Shown: one piece after another, positions 14,305 to 21,625 of the stretch
How positions within the stretch are numbered: the first letter of the stretch is position 1
Layout: each line of letters starts with the position of its first letter
Assembly: GCA_009777685.1 (NCBI GenBank)
Contig: WRLJ01000003.1
Span: forward strand, 1-21,625
Source of the DNA: Oscillospiraceae bacterium
Lineage (GTDB): Bacteria > Bacillota > Clostridia > Oscillospirales > UBA929
Direction of reading: 5' to 3'
Length of the DNA stretch: 21,625 bases
Made by a program: the position numbers and the translations under genes
Notes under the pieces: generated by a model
Seen by the model: only the letters and a program-made list of their open reading frames with translations
Databases searched by the model: none
Told to the model about the DNA's origin: nothing

Positions 14305-15777
14305 ATGCCGCTCAAACGGGTATGCGCCGCGCTGCTGCTGACGGCCGCCCTCATCGCCGGGGCCGCGCCCGCCGCGGGGGCGGGACTGGTTCCGTATGAT
14401 ACCTACAACTACGACTACTGGGACTTCATCGTGTTCACGCCCGCCGCGTATGTTCCGGGCCGGAGCGTGTCCGGCGTGGATTTGGGCATCGGCGCGTTCC
14501 AGAATTTCCAGGGTATGTGCGTGGCGGACGACGGGGCGGTCTACATTGCCGACACGGGCAACAACCGCATTGTGATTCTGGAGCCGGACCTGCTCTCGGT
14601 GCGGGACGTGGTGGACTCCTTTTCGTGGCCCGACGGCTCTGCCGACGGCTTTGCGCGCCCCCACGGCGTGGCGGCGGCGGACGGTCTGATGTACGTCGCC
14701 GACACCGACAACCGGCGCGTGGTCGTGCTGGACGGGCGCGCGGCGGTCCGCGTCATCCGGAATCCCTCGTCGGAGCTGCTGGACGCAAACTTTGACTTTG
14801 TCCCGCTGAAGGTCGCCGTGGACTACGCCGGGCGGGTATTCGTCATCGCGCGCAATATGTTTCAGGGCATTATGACCTTTGACGCCGACGACAACTTCAT
14901 CGGCTTTTACGGGACCATCAACGTCAAGATCACGCTCTGGCAGCGGTTCTGGCGCGTGTTCTCCACCAAGGAGGAGCGCGCCCGCCAGCAGCTGTTCATC
15001 CCGACGGAGTTTACCGGCCTGGATGTGGACCCGTGGGGCTTTGTGTACGCCTCCAACATGGACAGCGAGGGGGTGCAGGCCGTCCGGCGGCTCAACCCCA
15101 GCGGCGAGGACGTGATCCGCACGGGGGAAAACCAGAATCTCGGCGGCGACATCGAACTGTTCGCCGCCTCCGCCAGCGTCTATTCCGGCCCCAGCAAGAT
15201 CATCGACGTGGCCTACCGCGGCCAGGGCATCTATTCGTTGCTGGACTCCCAGCGCGGGCGCATTTTCACCTACGACCACGAGGGGAACCTGCTGTATATC
15301 TTCGGCGGCATGGGCCATCAGGCGGGGACCTTCCGCCAGCCGACGGCCATCGGGGCGCAGGAGAACCGCATTCTGGCGCTGGACGCCTTCCGCAACGAAA
15401 TCATTACCTTTGAGGAGACGCGCTACGGGGCCTTGATCAATCAGGCGGTCGCCCTGCGCTACGGCGGGGACGAGGCCCTGGCCGTGGAGGCGTGGCGCGA
15501 GGTGCTGCTGCTCAACGAAAATCTGGAGCTGGCCAACGCCGGGATCGGCAAGGCCTATCTCACCGCGGGCGACAACCGCACCGCGATGAGATATCTGAAG
15601 CTCGGCATGGACAAGAGCCACTACGCCATCGCGTTTAAGCGGTACCGCAACGAGGTGCTGAAGGAAAACATCGGCTGGATGCTGACGCTTCTGCTGGCCG
15701 CCGTCGTCGCCTACGCGGGCTGGCGGTCGTACCGGCGCAGGAAGCGGGGCCGCGCCCCGGCGGGAGGGCTGCTCTGA
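14305..15777 (+). CDS. NHL beta-propeller protein with TPR-like region and C-terminal membrane anchor
   Basis: A 490-residue protein with a signal peptide (about 1-26, ending PAAGA). About six NHL-like repeats follow between residues 65 and 375, clearest in VYIADTGNNRIVIL and MYVADTDNRRVVVL, then weaker copies around RVFVIARN, FVYASNMD, GIYSLLDSQRGRIFTY and RILALDAF. Six repeats are enough for a closed propeller. Residues about 378-450 hold helix pairs with TPR character (ALAVEAWREVLLL, NAGIGKAYLTAGDNRTAMRYL), and a single helix at about 457-475 followed by a basic tail anchors the protein with its bulk outside. AGGAGGTGA precedes the ATG. It could be a sugar-binding scaffold or a docking platform for the binding protein. 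It shares one base (TGATG) with the next gene, so translation is coupled. Confidence 0.85.
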   Translation: MPLKRVCAALLLTAALIAGAAPAAGAGLVPYDTYNYDYWDFIVFTPAAYVPGRSVSGVDLGIGAFQNFQGMCVADDGAVYIADTGNNRIVILEPDLLSVRDVVDSFSWPDGSADGFARPHGVAAADGLMYVADTDNRRVVVLDGRAAVRVIRNPSSELLDANFDFVPLKVAVDYAGRVFVIARNMFQGIMTFDADDNFIGFYGTINVKITLWQRFWRVFSTKEERARQQLFIPTEFTGLDVDPWGFVYASNMDSEGVQAVRRLNPSGEDVIRTGENQNLGGDIELFAASASVYSGPSKIIDVAYRGQGIYSLLDSQRGRIFTYDHEGNLLYIFGGMGHQAGTFRQPTAIGAQENRILALDAFRNEIITFEETRYGALINQAVALRYGGDEALAVEAWREVLLLNENLELANAGIGKAYLTAGDNRTAMRYLKLGMDKSHYAIAFKRYRNEVLKENIGWMLTLLLAAVVAYAGWRSYRRRKRGRAPAGGLL

Positions 15778-16409
15778 TGGGGAAGTATTTTACGCGGGAG
15801 CGCGTGGGCTATATGTTCGGCGTGCTGACCCGCCCGCTGCATTCGTTTTACGAGATACGCCACCGGGACCAGGGCAGCGTCCCGCTCGCGGCGCTCTGCG
15901 TGTTTCTGCTGTCCGCCGCCTTTACCTTAAACCGGATTTTTGCCGGCTTCATCGTCAACGACGTCAACCCGCGCACGGTGGACGGGCTGGAGGAAATGGG
16001 CGCGATCTTTCTGATTTTGGGGCTGTTCTGCGTGGGCAACTGGTCGGTCACCTGTCTGATGGACGGCGAGGGGCGTTTGCGGGATATCGTGACGGTCACG
16101 GGCTACGCCATGCTTCCGGCCGCGCTGCTTCTGGGTCCCGCCACCCTGCTGAGCCTGGTCATCGCGGAAGGGGAAACCGCGTTTTACGCCATCGTCATGG
16201 GCGCCGGCATCGCGTGGACGGTCATCCTGCTGCTGACCGGCGTAATGACGGTACATAACTACACGTTGCTGAAAACGCTGGTCACGCTGGGGCTGACCTT
16301 TGTGGCGATGCTGATCCTCGTGTTCATCGGGCTGTTGATTTTAGACCTGATCAATCAGGCGTATGTCTTTCTGTACAGCATTTACACGGAGCTGATTTTC
16401 CGTATTTAA
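15777..16409 (+). CDS. YIP1-type integral membrane protein
   Basis: A 210-residue protein with five predicted membrane helices and short loops. The pattern GNWSVTCLMDGEGRLRDIVTVTGYAMLP in the middle (helix, then a Gly-rich turn, then a helix starting with a Tyr-Ala-x-Leu-Pro-type motif) fits the YIP1 superfamily. Bacterial members have no proven biochemical role; in this kind of operon they may help assembly or positioning of the permeases or of the anchored surface proteins. The start overlaps the stop of the NHL gene by one base, and the gene ends 41 bases before the DUF5696-like gene. It has no signal peptide beyond its first helix at about 35-55. Confidence 0.75.
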   Translation: MGKYFTRERVGYMFGVLTRPLHSFYEIRHRDQGSVPLAALCVFLLSAAFTLNRIFAGFIVNDVNPRTVDGLEEMGAIFLILGLFCVGNWSVTCLMDGEGRLRDIVTVTGYAMLPAALLLGPATLLSLVIAEGETAFYAIVMGAGIAWTVILLLTGVMTVHNYTLLKTLVTLGLTFVAMLILVFIGLLILDLINQAYVFLYSIYTELIFRI

Positions 16410-16450
16410 TCCGCTGATCCGCTGGTTTTCGGTTTGGAGGGGTGCGCCGG

Positions 16451-19039
16451 ATGAGGCTGTCCAAAAAAATTCTGTTGCTGGCTCTGGCCGCCGCCGCGCT
16501 GGTCACGCTCACCTATCAGGGCTACCTGACGGTGCGCTACCGGCTGTACGGCGGACACAAGGCCGTGCTGTCCGCTCCGGCCGCTCACGAGGAGGGCCGC
16601 CCGTTCGCCGCGCTCGCGGACGCATCGGCGGACGTGCCGGGCATGGCGCTGGCCGCGGAAAATGACGTCCTGAAGCTGTACGTCAGCCTTGACGACGCCA
16701 ATGTCGCCCTGTACGACAAGCGCAGCGGAGAGAGCGTATACGCCGTCCCCCCCGGCGCGGAGGAGGACCCCGTGGCCGCCGGCATCAACAAAAGCCTGCT
16801 GAAAAGCCAGCTTACGCTGGATTATTTCAACGAGGAGCGCCTCCGCGCGCGGATGAACAGCTTTGACCATTCGATCGCGCTGGAGCAGTTCCGGTTCGAG
16901 TCGCTGGAAAACGGCCTGCGCTGCGTCTATACGCTGGGCGATATCTCCAGCCCGACGGGGCTGGTGCCGGTCTACATCACGGAGGAGCGGCTGGAGCGGT
17001 TCCTGTCGGTGTACGAGGGGACGCGGGACTATACCCGCAACCGGATGCGCTATGTGGAATCCCGGGAGGCCCCGGGGCATCTGGAGCTGATGGAATCCAT
17101 CCGCACCGCCAAGGCGACCTTGCGCGAGCTGGAGACCATTCTGACCGGCGCGGGCTATACGCAGGAGGACTACGCCGCCGATATGGCCGGCTCCGGCGTC
17201 GAGGGCGCGGTGCCGCTGCACTTTGTCATCGAGCTGGACTATATCCTGGACGGCGACAGCCTGGAGGTGCGTCTGGACACGGGGCGCGTCAGCGAATACG
17301 CGGACGGGCGCATCGAAAAGATCCAGCTGCTGCGCGCCTTCGGCGCGGGCGGCATGGATGAGGAAGGCTACCTCATGGTCCCCAACGGCTCCGGGTCGCT
17401 GATCCGCTTTAACAACGGCAAGAGCTACGCCGACGAGTACGAGCAGTATATCTACGGGCAGGACCCGCTGATGAGCGAATACGCGACGCTGGGCAACACC
17501 GTCACGGCCCGCCTTCCGTTCTTCGGCATCGAGCGCCCGGGCCGGACCCTGCTGGGCCGCGTGGAATCCGGCGAGTCTCTGGCGTATCTGACGGCCGGGG
17601 TGTCCGGCAAGGTCAACGCCTATAACTATGTCTATCCCGCCTTTGTCCTGCGCGGCAGCATGTCTCTGGCGATGTTCGGCATGACCGGCAACGAGGCCAC
17701 GCTGCCCGTGGTGGAAAAGGAGATGCCCGCCGTCCTGCTGGCGGTGCGGTACAGCCTGCTCCCCGGGGACTACGAGGGCTACTCCGGCATGGCGCGCCGC
17801 GCCCGCGAGCAGCTGGCCGCGGAGGGCGTGCTGTCCGGCTCCGCGCGGACCGGCGACATCCCGTTTTATATGGACGTGGTCGGCAGCGTGCTGGGACAGA
17901 AATTCTTTGCCGGCGTTTCCTACATGGGCCAGATTCCGATGACCCGCTATGAGGAGGCCGCCGAAATGTCGGCGGAGCTGACCGCTCTCGGGGTGCGGCG
18001 GCAGGTCGTCAACTATCAGGGCTGGTTCAACCGCGGCTATTACCACGACGTGGCCGACAAAATCAAGCCGGTCCGCGCGCTGGGCCGTACCGGGGAGCTG
18101 GAGGAGCTGGCCGCCGCGCTGGAGGAACAGGGCGGGCAGCTCTATTCCGACACGGCCCTCCAAAGCGTCCCGTGGTCCTCGCGGCGGTACCGCTATGAGC
18201 TGGAGTCGTCCCGCTACTATGGCGGCGGGATGGTCGCGGGCTTCGGCCTGGTCAGCCCCATCACGCTGTACAACACCTTTTCGATGGGGTATCTGGAGGT
18301 CATGTACAATATTCTCAGCCCCCGCTTTCTGACGCGCTACACCGAGAGTTTTACGCGCGCGATGTCCCGCTATGACCCAGGGATCGGGGTGTCTCTGCGC
18401 GACATGGGCGACATTCTGGCCTCGGACCGCAAGCGCACCGATATGATCCACCGCGAGGAGGCCCGGGAGATTGTCTCGCACAATCTGGATTTGCTGGACG
18501 GCCTGGGCCGGTCGCTTATGGTGTCGGGCGGCAACCTGTACGCGCTGCGCGTCAGCGACGACCTGATCAACGTGCCGATGGCGCACAACGCGCTGTATAT
18601 GGTCGACGAGGAGATCCCCTTTTACGCGATGGTCGTCCACGGCCATATTGACTACGCGGGAGAGCCCGTCAATCTCAACGACGCCTATGACGAGCGGGAG
18701 ATCGCGCTGCGCCTGATAGAACACGGCGCCTCGCCCCGCTTCGCGTTCACATACCGCAGCTCGAGCGACATGAAGTACACCGGGCTGAACCGGATGTACA
18801 GCACGCACTACCAAAGCTGGCAGGCGTCGGCGGCGGAGCTGTATCATACGGTCAACGGCGCTCTGGCCCCTGTGGCGGGCTGTGAGATGCTCCGGCACGA
18901 GATTCTGCCCGGCGGCGTGCGCCGCGTGACCTACTCCAACGGCGTGCAAATTCTCATCAACCGCTCCGACCGGGAACAGCGGGCCGGCGGAGACGTTCTG
19001 GAGCCCCTGAGCTTCATCGTCAAGGAGGGCGCGGTATGA
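16451..19039 (+). CDS. DUF5696-like membrane-anchored protein, possible glycosidase
   Basis: An 862-residue protein with one N-terminal helix (about 6-27) that exports and probably anchors it. An N-terminal beta-rich part (about 60-460) contains LKLYVSLDDANVALYDKRSGE and a mid-region MVPNGSGSLIRFNNGK. From about 470 the alternation of strands and helices suggests a TIM barrel (FYMDVVGSVLG, RRQVVNYQGWFNRGY, MGDILASDRKR), and the C terminus (about 800-860) has a short beta domain with RRVTYSNGVQILINRSD, as seen at the ends of several glycoside hydrolases. I recognise the overall arrangement as the uncharacterised DUF5696 family; a glycosidase role is inference and catalytic acids cannot be named. 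ATG 16451 is preferred over GTG 16442, as GGAGGGG (16436-16442) is 8 bases from the former. It overlaps the next permease gene by ATGA. Confidence 0.75.
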   Translation: MRLSKKILLLALAAAALVTLTYQGYLTVRYRLYGGHKAVLSAPAAHEEGRPFAALADASADVPGMALAAENDVLKLYVSLDDANVALYDKRSGESVYAVPPGAEEDPVAAGINKSLLKSQLTLDYFNEERLRARMNSFDHSIALEQFRFESLENGLRCVYTLGDISSPTGLVPVYITEERLERFLSVYEGTRDYTRNRMRYVESREAPGHLELMESIRTAKATLRELETILTGAGYTQEDYAADMAGSGVEGAVPLHFVIELDYILDGDSLEVRLDTGRVSEYADGRIEKIQLLRAFGAGGMDEEGYLMVPNGSGSLIRFNNGKSYADEYEQYIYGQDPLMSEYATLGNTVTARLPFFGIERPGRTLLGRVESGESLAYLTAGVSGKVNAYNYVYPAFVLRGSMSLAMFGMTGNEATLPVVEKEMPAVLLAVRYSLLPGDYEGYSGMARRAREQLAAEGVLSGSARTGDIPFYMDVVGSVLGQKFFAGVSYMGQIPMTRYEEAAEMSAELTALGVRRQVVNYQGWFNRGYYHDVADKIKPVRALGRTGELEELAAALEEQGGQLYSDTALQSVPWSSRRYRYELESSRYYGGGMVAGFGLVSPITLYNTFSMGYLEVMYNILSPRFLTRYTESFTRAMSRYDPGIGVSLRDMGDILASDRKRTDMIHREEAREIVSHNLDLLDGLGRSLMVSGGNLYALRVSDDLINVPMAHNALYMVDEEIPFYAMVVHGHIDYAGEPVNLNDAYDEREIALRLIEHGASPRFAFTYRSSSDMKYTGLNRMYSTHYQSWQASAAELYHTVNGALAPVAGCEMLRHEILPGGVRRVTYSNGVQILINRSDREQRAGGDVLEPLSFIVKEGAV

Positions 19040-19965
19040 AACGGAACCGGATGTTAACCTTGCCCAGAAAGCGGGCCCTCACCGGCTTTCTGTTTGTGCT
19101 GCCGTTCACCGCCGGATTCCTGCTGTTCTATGTCAACAGCATTGTCACCACGGTCCGGATGAGCCTGTCCGAGGTGACGGTCGGCGTGGCGGAGGGCGTC
19201 CGGGGCATGTCGATGCAATGGAACGATTTTTTCAATTATATCCGGGCCTTTTCCCAGCACGCGACCTTTAAGCAGGATTTGACGTCGTCCCTGCTGAACA
19301 TGCTGATCGACCTGCCGCTGATCATTTTCTTCTCGCTGTTCATGGCGCTGTTCCTCAACCAGAAGTTCCGGGGGCGGACGGTCGCCCGCGCGATCTTTTT
19401 CCTGCCCGTCATTTTGGGCGCGCCGGCCATCAGCGAGGCGATCAACATGGCCCGCGCGCTGATGGTTGGAGGCATCAGCCCCGCCTCGGCGGAGGTGATG
19501 GCCTCGCTGGGCGCCGGCACGACCATCGACGTTGGCTATTACCTCTACATGCTGGGCAATCTGGCCGTCCCGCCCGTGCTGATCAACTACATCATCGGCG
19601 CGGTCGCCCGCATCAACAACGTCATCACGGCCTCGGGCGTCCAGATAGTCATTTTCGTCGCCGCGCTGCAGTCCATCGCCCCCGCGCTGTACGAGGTGGC
19701 GAAGATCGAGGGCGCGACGTCTTACGAGACGTTCTGGAAAATCACCTTCCCGATGGTCTCCCCGCTGATCGTGACCAACGTCGTGTATACCATCGTGGAC
19801 TCCTTCGCGAAAAGCCAGATCGTCACGCTGTCATACGATACGATCTTTACCGATTACAACTACGGCCTCGGCGCGGTGTTCAGCCTGGTCAGCTCCGTGG
19901 CGGTATGCCTGATCCTGCTGATGGTCGGCTGGCTCCTCAGCCGGCGGACGTTTTACCACATTTAA
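19036..19965 (+). CDS. Sugar ABC permease, MalF/UgpA type (pair 2)
   Basis: A 309-residue membrane subunit with six predicted helices, the first at about 15-35. Its EAA loop is EVAKIEG (220-226) with FP at 238-239, slightly divergent from the EAA consensus (Val for Ala). There is an unusually Gly/Ala-rich stretch in the periplasmic or inter-helix part around MVGGISPASAEVMASLGAGTT. The ATGA overlap (19036-19039) couples it to the DUF5696-like gene. It differs throughout from the first MalF-type protein, so the two pairs are old paralogues rather than a recent duplication. Confidence 0.92.
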   Translation: MKRNRMLTLPRKRALTGFLFVLPFTAGFLLFYVNSIVTTVRMSLSEVTVGVAEGVRGMSMQWNDFFNYIRAFSQHATFKQDLTSSLLNMLIDLPLIIFFSLFMALFLNQKFRGRTVARAIFFLPVILGAPAISEAINMARALMVGGISPASAEVMASLGAGTTIDVGYYLYMLGNLAVPPVLINYIIGAVARINNVITASGVQIVIFVAALQSIAPALYEVAKIEGATSYETFWKITFPMVSPLIVTNVVYTIVDSFAKSQIVTLSYDTIFTDYNYGLGAVFSLVSSVAVCLILLMVGWLLSRRTFYHI

Positions 19966-19978
19966 GGGGGGAGACGGA

Positions 19979-20962
19979 ATGAACGCTTGGCGCGCTTTGC
20001 GCGATAAATGGGCGTCCCTGGCGCGGGATACGCGGCTGCAAAACGAGCGGCGTCACGCGGAACGGCAGGCGCGCCGGTTTTTGTTCGCGCTGTTCCGCGC
20101 GGTCATCATCTTCGGCATATCCTATGTCATCCTCGGGCCGCTGATCGGGATTTTGGCCAACTCCTTTTTCTCCAACGAGGACAAATACAGCCCCATCGTC
20201 TATCTGATCCCGCAAAACCCGACGCTGGAGCGGTACCGGCTGGCCCTGCTCCGCATGGATTATTTCCGGGTCCTGGGGCGTATGCTGCTCTATGTCACCA
20301 GCCTGACCGTCCTGCAGCTGGCGGTCTGCGCGATGGTGGGGTACGGCTTTGCGCGGTTTAACTTCCCCCTGAAAAAGATTCTGTTCGCCTGTGTCATTGT
20401 CATGATCGTCCTGCCCTCGCATACCATTATGTACCCGCTGTACAACCTGTTCCAGAATAACCCCGGCGGCCTGTTCGGCTGGTTTAACAACGGCAATCTG
20501 CTGGGCAGCCCGCTCCCGATGTTCCTGATGACGGCGCTGGGGACGGGGCTGCGCTCGGGACTGTTCATTTTTATCTTCAACCAGTTCTTCCGCGGCCTGC
20601 CCAAGGAAATCGAGGAGGCCGCGCTGATCGACGGGGCCGGCAGCATCCGCACCTTCATTCAGGTCATGATTCCCAACGCTACCCCCGCCATCGTCACCGT
20701 CGCCATTTTCTCCGCGGTGTGGCAGTACAACGACTCGTTCTACGGGCGGCTGTTCAACATCAGCGACAACATTTTACTCAGCCGGAAGCTCAGCACCCTC
20801 CAGCGCACCATCGCCAATCTGGATATGATCCGCGACCCGTCGATCTCCACCCTGTATGTCTACGCGGGCGTCGTCTTTATGATTCTGCCGCTGCTGCTGA
20901 TGTATATTTTTCTGCAAAAATATTTCATCGAGGGCGTCGAGCGCAGCGGGATTGTGGGTTAG
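19979..20962 (+). CDS. Sugar ABC permease, MalG type (pair 2)
   Basis: A 327-residue membrane subunit with an Arg-rich, probably amphipathic N-terminal tail of about 35 residues and six predicted helices. The EAA loop is a good match: EEAALIDG (212-219) with IP at 231-232. NSFFSNEDKYSPIVYLIPQNPTLERY follows the first helix as in carbohydrate MalG-type subunits. The ribosome site is GGGGGGAG just upstream of ATG 19979, 13 bases after the partner gene. It is about 25 residues longer than the first MalG-type protein. Together with its partner it should form a second translocation pore; it could use the large binding protein or another one downstream. Confidence 0.93.
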   Translation: MNAWRALRDKWASLARDTRLQNERRHAERQARRFLFALFRAVIIFGISYVILGPLIGILANSFFSNEDKYSPIVYLIPQNPTLERYRLALLRMDYFRVLGRMLLYVTSLTVLQLAVCAMVGYGFARFNFPLKKILFACVIVMIVLPSHTIMYPLYNLFQNNPGGLFGWFNNGNLLGSPLPMFLMTALGTGLRSGLFIFIFNQFFRGLPKEIEEAALIDGAGSIRTFIQVMIPNATPAIVTVAIFSAVWQYNDSFYGRLFNISDNILLSRKLSTLQRTIANLDMIRDPSISTLYVYAGVVFMILPLLLMYIFLQKYFIEGVERSGIVG

Positions 20963-20984
20963 GCGTCAGATTTCTTAGTCCTCC

Positions 20985-21001
20985 TTTCCGCGATGCGGAA
21001 A
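20985..21001 (+). promoter_or_regulatory. Small hairpin before the last lipoprotein gene
   Basis: TTTCCGC (20985-20991) and GCGGAAA (20995-21001) form a 7-bp stem with a 3-base loop in the 61-base gap. It is followed by an A-rich stretch and then AAAGGAAGGG (21009-21018). It could be an mRNA processing or stabilising element that adjusts expression of the lipoprotein relative to the permeases. No T tract follows, so it is not a usual terminator. Confidence 0.45.
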
Positions 21002-21023
21002 ATAAATAAAAGGAAGGGATACG

Positions 21024-21625
21024 ATGAAACGAAAAAAACTTGTGGCGGCGCTGCTGTGTATGCTGCTGTGCTGCGGGCTGGCGCTGTCGGCCTGTACCTC
21101 CGAGGGGACGCCCTCGCCTTCGCCGGCGACGGATCCGCCCGCGACCAACCCGCCCGCGCCCTCCGGCTCCGGAGAGACGTACGCCGTCGATTTTTCGGAC
21201 GGAAAAACCGGTTTTCTCCTGCTGAACACCGGCACCCCCGACACCGATAAGGACGCGGCCATGGAAGTGGTCAGCCTGGACGGCGGAAGCGCGCTGAAGC
21301 TGACCGCGCCGAACGGCGGCGCGCTGCGCCTGGGCGTCAGCGTCGACAGGCTGCTGGGCGGCCGCGCGGCCGATGTGCGCACGGCGGTGTTTGACGTGTA
21401 CGCGGAATACCCCGACGGGACATTCCGGGCCGTGGCGGGCCGCATCACCGCGTACCGCGGCGCGCTGGACGCGTCAAGCTCCGATATCTGGACGGTTTAT
21501 CTGGCCACGCGCAACCCCAACGAGGCGACCGCCACGCTGACGGCGGGTGAGGAATTTGTCAGCGGCGGCCCGAACATCTTTGAGTTCACCTGCACCACCC
21601 ACGGCCCCGCCGACAACGGGGAGAC
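21024..21625 (+). CDS. Lipoprotein, 5' part only (cut by the window edge)
   Basis: The first 200 codons are open to the end of the window. The product starts MKRKKLVAALL, has a hydrophobic core and the lipobox LSAC with Cys24, then a Pro/Ser/Thr-rich spacer (about 25-50) that would hold it away from the membrane. From residue about 52 (TYAVDFSDGKTGFLLLNTG) the sequence looks like an all-beta domain with SGGSALKL-like turns and VFDVYAEYPDG, similar in style to jelly-roll carbohydrate-binding modules. AAAGGAAGGGA lies 5 bases upstream of the ATG. It follows the second permease pair by 61 bases and is probably in the same transcript. It may be a second binding protein or a surface glycan-binding lipoprotein, but the portion seen does not yet contain a binding protein fold. 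Confidence 0.8.
   Translation, partial: MKRKKLVAALLCMLLCCGLALSACTSEGTPSPSPATDPPATNPPAPSGSGETYAVDFSDGKTGFLLLNTGTPDTDKDAAMEVVSLDGGSALKLTAPNGGALRLGVSVDRLLGGRAADVRTAVFDVYAEYPDGTFRAVAGRITAYRGALDASSSDIWTVYLATRNPNEATATLTAGEEFVSGGPNIFEFTCTTHGPADNGE

Noticed and set aside
16406..18949. An 847-codon minus-strand open frame over the DUF5696-like gene
   Set aside because: Low-complexity composition and full overlap with a well-supported gene show that it is a codon-bias artefact.

Overview
The window looks like a chromosomal segment from a high-GC member of the Clostridia (Firmicutes), probably an uncultured Oscillospirales/Christensenellales-like lineage. The grounds are strong AGGAGG-type ribosome sites, a Gram-positive lipoprotein signal (LAAC, LSAC), an LL-diaminopimelate aminotransferase (the DapL route to lysine and cell wall typical of several Clostridia), and sugar ABC permease operons without their own ATPase. 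Placement below class level is inference. No rRNA, tRNA, transposase, integrase or CRISPR array was seen.

Layout. (1) 1-343: no gene, but several short palindromes and one composite inverted-repeat element. (2) 350-4517, +: a three-gene unit of a secreted lipoprotein with a Cys/His cluster, an ABC ATPase and a large permease that is visibly an internal duplication; its coding sequence is more AT-rich at the 5' end than the rest of the window. (3) 4601-4801, -: a 66-residue polar peptide gene with its own strong terminator. (4) 4908-6017, +: a secreted M23 (LytM-type) peptidoglycan hydrolase whose last codons are supplied by a palindromic repeat. (5) 6136-7050, -: a sigma-70-like protein with an unusual N-terminal domain. 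(6) 7264-8445, +: dapL with a near-consensus promoter carrying two dyads. (7) 8527-9207, +: a leaderless M15 peptidase plus peptidoglycan-binding domain, followed by a very stable hairpin.

(8) 9385-21625, +: one long, tightly packed operon that runs off the right edge. It encodes a 1002-residue solute-binding protein with two beta-sandwich (carbohydrate-binding-like) domains in front of the binding protein fold, a first MalF/MalG-type permease pair, an NHL beta-propeller/TPR protein with a C-terminal membrane anchor, a YIP1-type membrane protein, a large DUF5696-like protein that may be a glycosidase, a second MalF/MalG-type permease pair, and the start of a lipoprotein. No MalK-type ATPase is present, so both permease pairs presumably use a shared ATPase encoded elsewhere or beyond the edge. 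The most plausible reading is a surface-anchored system that binds, perhaps cleaves, and imports a complex glycan. The NHL/YIP1/DUF5696 trio has no established job, and the two permease pairs imply either two substrates or two steps, so this operon is the best candidate here for an undescribed system. The second candidate is the lipoprotein/ABC/duplicated-permease unit at 350-4517.
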